Positions 7,291 through 9,819 of a stretch of 9,819 nt of DNA are shown here, piece after piece. The notes under the pieces are model-generated. The model saw only the letters and a list, made by a program, of their open reading frames with translations, had not been told where the DNA came from and did no database searches. Positions within the stretch are counted from its first letter, which is position 1. Every line of letters begins with the position of its first letter. The stretch is taken from the NCBI GenBank assembly GCA_020724185.1, contig DYHL01000091.1:1-9819 (forward strand), written 5' to 3'. The translations under genes and the position numbers were made by a program. This stretch comes from Candidatus Nitrosymbiomonas sp. GTDB taxonomy: Bacteria > Sysuimicrobiota > Sysuimicrobiia > Sysuimicrobiales > Humicultoraceae.

Positions 7291-8688
7291 ATGCGCTTCG
7301 GAACCCGGCGTACCGTTCTTGTCGCCCTGGCCCTTGCCACCGCCGCCGTGCTCGTCCAGCCGGCTTTTCTACGTCAGGACACCCGGCCGCCGGGGTTTCG
7401 GGCCGACGTGCTCGTGGTCGGCGGAAGCCCGGCAGGCGTGGCCGCGGCGCTCGCGGCGGCGCGGCAGGGCATGGTGGTGGTCCTTGTGGAGAGCCGCCCG
7501 TTCCTGGGAACAGTGATGACGGGCGCCATGCTCAACATGGTGGATGTGAGCCGCGGGCCCAACAGGGAGAACCTCATCCAGGGGATCTTCCTGGAGATCT
7601 ATCGGGAGATCGGGGGAATCACGTTTGATCCCCGTAGGGTCCGCACTATCCTACGGAACAAGGTAGAGGCCGAGCCCGGGATAGTTTCGCTGTTGGGCAT
7701 AGAGTACACTGAACCCATCATTGTGGAAGGCCGCGCCAGAGGGGCATGGGTGCGCCTTCCAGACCAGGCAACGGCCCCGATCCACGCGGCGGTCACCGTG
7801 GACGCCACCGACGACGGCGACCTGGCGGCTGCCGCCGGCGTGCCTTTCGCCTGCGGCCGAGAGTCCTCCGGGCTGGACCGCAGGGCAATGCCTGCGACAC
7901 TGATGTATCGTGTGGCCGGCGTGGACTGGCCTGAGATAGTCCGGTACGCGCAGGCCTACCGGCGAGGCCGGCAGCCCAGCGGCGCCTTCAACGGATACGC
8001 CTGGGGGTTCCGGGAGGCGATGCGCGGGTACCACCCCGCTGACACGCGGCTCTCGGCGCACGATCTGAACATCGGCAAGCTCCCGGATGGGACGGTGCTG
8101 ATCAACTCGCTGCAGATCCATGACGTGAACGGCACGGACCCGGCCTCCCGTGCCGACGGCTACGCGCGCGCGGCCCAGGAGATCCCCAACAAGGTGTCCT
8201 ACCTGCGGGCCAACGCGCCGGGGTTCGCTGGCGCGCGGCTCGTGGAGATGGCGCCCGAGCTCTACATCCGGGAGACGCGGCATCTTGCCGGGCTGTACCG
8301 GCTGACCGGCAAGGACATCCTCGATCGCGTCCGCTTCTGGGACCGCATCGGCGCGGCGTCCTACCCGATAGACCTGCACCAATACGTGAAGGGCGAGCAG
8401 TACCCCTATCGGCCCGCACGGCGTGAGTACACGATCCCGCTCCGTTCGCTGATCACCGCGAAGGTAGACGGCCTGTTCGTGGCGAGCCGCGCCTTCTCGG
8501 CCACCTTTCAGGCCGCGGCCTCGGCCCGCGTGATTCCGACAACCATGGCGATGGGTGAGGGGGTCGGTGTGGCAGCGGCCGTCGCGGTTGCGCGCGGCGT
8601 GACCCCACACCAGCTTGCGCAGCGGCAAGACCTCGTCCGCGAGGTGCAGCAGCGCCTGCTGCGGGCAGGCGCGCGGATTGACTACTGA
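7291..8688 (+). CDS. FAD-dependent oxidoreductase (FAD_oxidored type), probably exported
   Basis: Flavoprotein of 465 residues. A Rossmann FAD-binding motif, DVLVVGGSPAGVAAALAAARQG, covers 39-60 with an acidic residue ending strand 2 (VLVE, E67). A second conserved stretch, VTVDATDDGDLAAAAGVPF, is near 170. The C-terminal DGLFVASRAFSATFQAAASARVIPTTMAMGEG matches the terminal FAD-binding segment of the FAD_oxidored (PF12831-like) family. Substrate is unknown. The first about 25 residues (MRFGTRRTVL followed by an Ala/Val/Leu-rich run) look like a signal peptide or membrane anchor, and TRRTVL resembles a twin-arginine motif; export of a pre-folded FAD protein by Tat would make sense (inference). 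The ATG is 20 bases after the HIT gene with no strong ribosome-binding site. Nothing ties it to fatty-acid synthesis. Confidence 0.85.
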   Translation: MRFGTRRTVLVALALATAAVLVQPAFLRQDTRPPGFRADVLVVGGSPAGVAAALAAARQGMVVVLVESRPFLGTVMTGAMLNMVDVSRGPNRENLIQGIFLEIYREIGGITFDPRRVRTILRNKVEAEPGIVSLLGIEYTEPIIVEGRARGAWVRLPDQATAPIHAAVTVDATDDGDLAAAAGVPFACGRESSGLDRRAMPATLMYRVAGVDWPEIVRYAQAYRRGRQPSGAFNGYAWGFREAMRGYHPADTRLSAHDLNIGKLPDGTVLINSLQIHDVNGTDPASRADGYARAAQEIPNKVSYLRANAPGFAGARLVEMAPELYIRETRHLAGLYRLTGKDILDRVRFWDRIGAASYPIDLHQYVKGEQYPYRPARREYTIPLRSLITAKVDGLFVASRAFSATFQAAASARVIPTTMAMGEGVGVAAAVAVARGVTPHQLAQRQDLVREVQQRLLRAGARIDY

Positions 8689-8689
8689 C

Positions 8690-9529
8690 ATGGACGGGCC
8701 GGTCAGCCCGAGAGGGGGTAGCGTCGTATCCTTGCCCGCCACGCTTACCCTTGCCTACCACGCACGCGAGCCACATCCTCGGGATGTGCCACTCGAAGCG
8801 GTCTATCTTGATCTGGAGACGCAGCCGGGACCGGGCCGTCCTCACGTCATCCTCAACATGGTCCAGACCCTGGACGGCGCGGTGGCCATTGACGGCAAGG
8901 CCTGGCACATCGGCTCCGAGGTGGATCACTACCTCTTCAGGACGCTGCGCGGATGGGCCGACGCGGTGCTCTGCGGCGCGGGCACGCTGCGGCAGAACGA
9001 CATCGTGGCCATCACGCACCCGCACCTGCAGGCAGCGCGCGCGGCCGCGGGCCGGCCTGCCAATCCCGCGGCATTCGTCGTCTCCGGCCGGGCCGAGTTC
9101 TCCGACGAGGTGTTGCGCAAGCGCTTCTTTGCGCACCGGGAGTCCGCGTCGGTCGTGATCACGACCGAGCTGTCGCGGTCGGCTGATCGCCGGCGGGTCG
9201 AGGAGGCGGGCGCCGAGGGATGGGTAGTCCCGGCCGACGCGTCCGGGGAGGTAGATCTGGAGGCTACGCTGGGGCTACTGGCCGACCGCGGGTTCGGAAG
9301 GGTGCTGGCAGAGGGCGGCCCGGTCACCAACCGGCGCCTGGTCGAGGCGCGGGTCCTGGATGAGCTCTTCCTGACCGTGTCGCCGCAGGTGGCGGGCGTT
9401 TCTACGCGCCCCGGGGTCCTGGCTGGGATTTTGGGCGGTGGGCAGGTAGGGCTTGCTTTGATCAGCGAGTTTCAGTACCGGGACCCAGCTCTGCGGGAGT
9501 GGTATTTTAGATTTGCCGTGGTTCGTTGA
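8690..9529 (+). CDS. RibD C-terminal-domain (dihydrofolate-reductase fold) reductase, stand-alone
   Basis: Single-domain protein of 279 residues resembling the reductase half of RibD and related stand-alone pyrimidine reductases. Seen: HVILNMVQTLDGAVAIDG (52-69), WADAVLCGAGTLRQND (89-104), and the C-terminal VLAEGGPVTNRRLVEARVLDELFLTVSP (205-232) containing the EGGP nucleotide-binding turn. There is no deaminase domain with its zinc motif, so it is not a full RibD. It could act in riboflavin synthesis or reduce another pteridine- or pyrimidine-like compound; sequence alone does not decide. The ATG at 8690 comes one base after the preceding stop and lacks a ribosome-binding site. An in-frame TTG at 8732, behind a G-rich GAGAGGGGG run (8710-8718), is an alternative that would give 265 residues. 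It ends the tightly packed run; no hairpin terminator is visible after it. Confidence 0.84.
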   Translation: MDGPVSPRGGSVVSLPATLTLAYHAREPHPRDVPLEAVYLDLETQPGPGRPHVILNMVQTLDGAVAIDGKAWHIGSEVDHYLFRTLRGWADAVLCGAGTLRQNDIVAITHPHLQAARAAAGRPANPAAFVVSGRAEFSDEVLRKRFFAHRESASVVITTELSRSADRRRVEEAGAEGWVVPADASGEVDLEATLGLLADRGFGRVLAEGGPVTNRRLVEARVLDELFLTVSPQVAGVSTRPGVLAGILGGGQVGLALISEFQYRDPALREWYFRFAVVR

Positions 9530-9548
9530 TCCCCTAACCTGTTCGGCA

Positions 9549-9576
9549 TTGACATACGAACACTTGTTCGTATAAT
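9549..9576 (+). promoter_or_regulatory. Sigma70-type promoter with consensus -35 and -10 boxes
   Basis: TTGACA at 9549-9554 and TATAAT at 9571-9576, separated by 16 bases, are both exact consensus hexamers in a GC-rich setting where chance matches are unlikely. Transcription would be expected to begin near 9583, leaving a leader of only about 14 bases that keeps GGAG (9583-9586) as ribosome-binding site for the ATG at 9597. This is the only strong promoter I see in the window. Confidence 0.88.
9555..9572. promoter_or_regulatory. LexA (SOS) operator, GAAC-N4-GTTC type
   Basis: The sequence TACGAACACTTGTTCGTA is an inverted repeat with perfect 8-base arms and a 2-base centre. Its core CGAAC-N4-GTTCG matches the LexA box known from Bacillus, Mycobacterium and other Gram-positive-type bacteria (Bacillus consensus CGAACRNRYGTTYG, one centre position different). 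It fills the promoter spacer completely and enters the -10 box by two bases, so bound LexA would block RNA polymerase. LexA binding itself is inferred; lexA is not in the window. Confidence 0.87.
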
Positions 9577-9596
9577 TGGGGTGGAGCCATTGTCCA

Positions 9597-9819
9597 ATGC
9601 TCACACCCTTTCCCGGCACCGGCTGGATTCTCGTTCACGGGGATCCAGCCTGCCTGACGGTAGGCCTGCTGCTCGGCCTGCGCGCAGCGGCTCCTGCTAG
9701 CCCGCTCCTGATCGTAGATGGGGCCAACGCACTCGACCCGTATCTGCTCACAGGCCTGGCGCGTCGGCTGGGGCGGCGTCCCGAAGCCCTGCTGGCCAGC
9801 GTCTTCATCTCCCGCGTCT
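9597..9819 (+). CDS. RecA/RadA-like ATPase-fold protein, SOS-controlled, 3'-truncated by the window edge
   Basis: The first 74 codons of a protein that continues beyond the right edge. The start ATG 9597 has GGTGGAG at 9580-9586 ten bases upstream; an in-frame TTG at 9576 lies inside the -10 box and would not be transcribed. The visible part resembles the start of a RecA/RadA/Rad51-type core: WILVHGDPACL at 10-20 sits where strand 1 and the P-loop would be, and LLIVDGANALDPYLL (37-51) followed by LARRLGRRPEALLASVFISRV (54-74) resembles the strand, helix and strand that follow in RadA-type proteins (compare the family pattern IDTEG..P.R....A.RLG..P...L..I...R). The P-loop lacks the GK(S/T) lysine. 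The SOS-type promoter suggests a role in DNA damage response. ImuA-like proteins are one possibility; family assignment is tentative because most of the protein is missing. Confidence 0.62.
   Translation, partial: MLTPFPGTGWILVHGDPACLTVGLLLGLRAAAPASPLLIVDGANALDPYLLTGLARRLGRRPEALLASVFISRV

Noticed and set aside
9530..9548. Possible transcription terminator after the RibD-type gene
   Set aside because: No stem-loop or T run can be formed from these bases; only the promoter/operator follows.
9640..9672. Imperfect inverted repeat around gcctgacggtaggc as a possible terminator or operator
   Set aside because: It falls inside the reading frame of the RecA-like protein, is short and imperfect, and has no following T run.

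Overview
This window is a dense, high-GC (roughly two-thirds G+C by eye) bacterial chromosome segment. Every convincing gene lies on the + strand, and no gap between coding regions exceeds about 70 bases. There are no rRNA or tRNA genes, insertion sequences, CRISPR arrays or phage genes that I can see.

Bases 2-6773 hold a fatty-acid/phospholipid synthesis cluster with flanking ribosome and RNA genes. The order is DUF177/YceD (cut by the left edge), rpmF (L32), plsX, fabH, fabD, fabG, acpP, fabF, rnc. The first eight match the classical Escherichia coli order. Direct continuation into rnc recalls the acpP-rnc linkage of Firmicutes and related Gram-positive-type lineages. The genes overlap (ATGA at fabH/fabD, 8 bases at fabF/rnc, GTGA at rnc/HIT) or sit at most 41 bases apart, so they are probably transcribed together. 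Together they supply malonyl-ACP (FabD), initiate (FabH), elongate (FabF) and reduce (FabG) acyl chains on ACP, and pass acyl-ACP to acyl-phosphate (PlsX) for phospholipids. The dehydratase, enoyl reductase and acetyl-CoA carboxylase are not here.

Bases 6770-9529 continue the same tight arrangement. They encode a HIT-family nucleotide hydrolase/phosphorylase, a probably exported FAD-dependent oxidoreductase with a twin-arginine-like leader, and a stand-alone RibD C-terminal-type (dihydrofolate-reductase fold) reductase.

Bases 9530-9819 begin a new, separately controlled unit. A near-perfect sigma70-type promoter (TTGACA-N16-TATAAT) has its whole spacer filled by an 18-base palindrome matching the GAAC-N4-GTTC LexA operator of Gram-positive-type bacteria. 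About 20 bases downstream starts a protein, cut by the right edge, that reads like a RecA/RadA-type ATPase core whose P-loop has lost its lysine. I regard this as the most interesting part: a DNA-damage-inducible gene for a degenerate RecA-like protein, possibly the first gene of an ImuA-type mutagenesis operon that continues outside the window.

The organism is probably a high-GC member of a Gram-positive-related (Terrabacteria-type) lineage, judging from the cluster continuing into rnc and the type of LexA box. No closer assignment can be supported from sequence reading alone.
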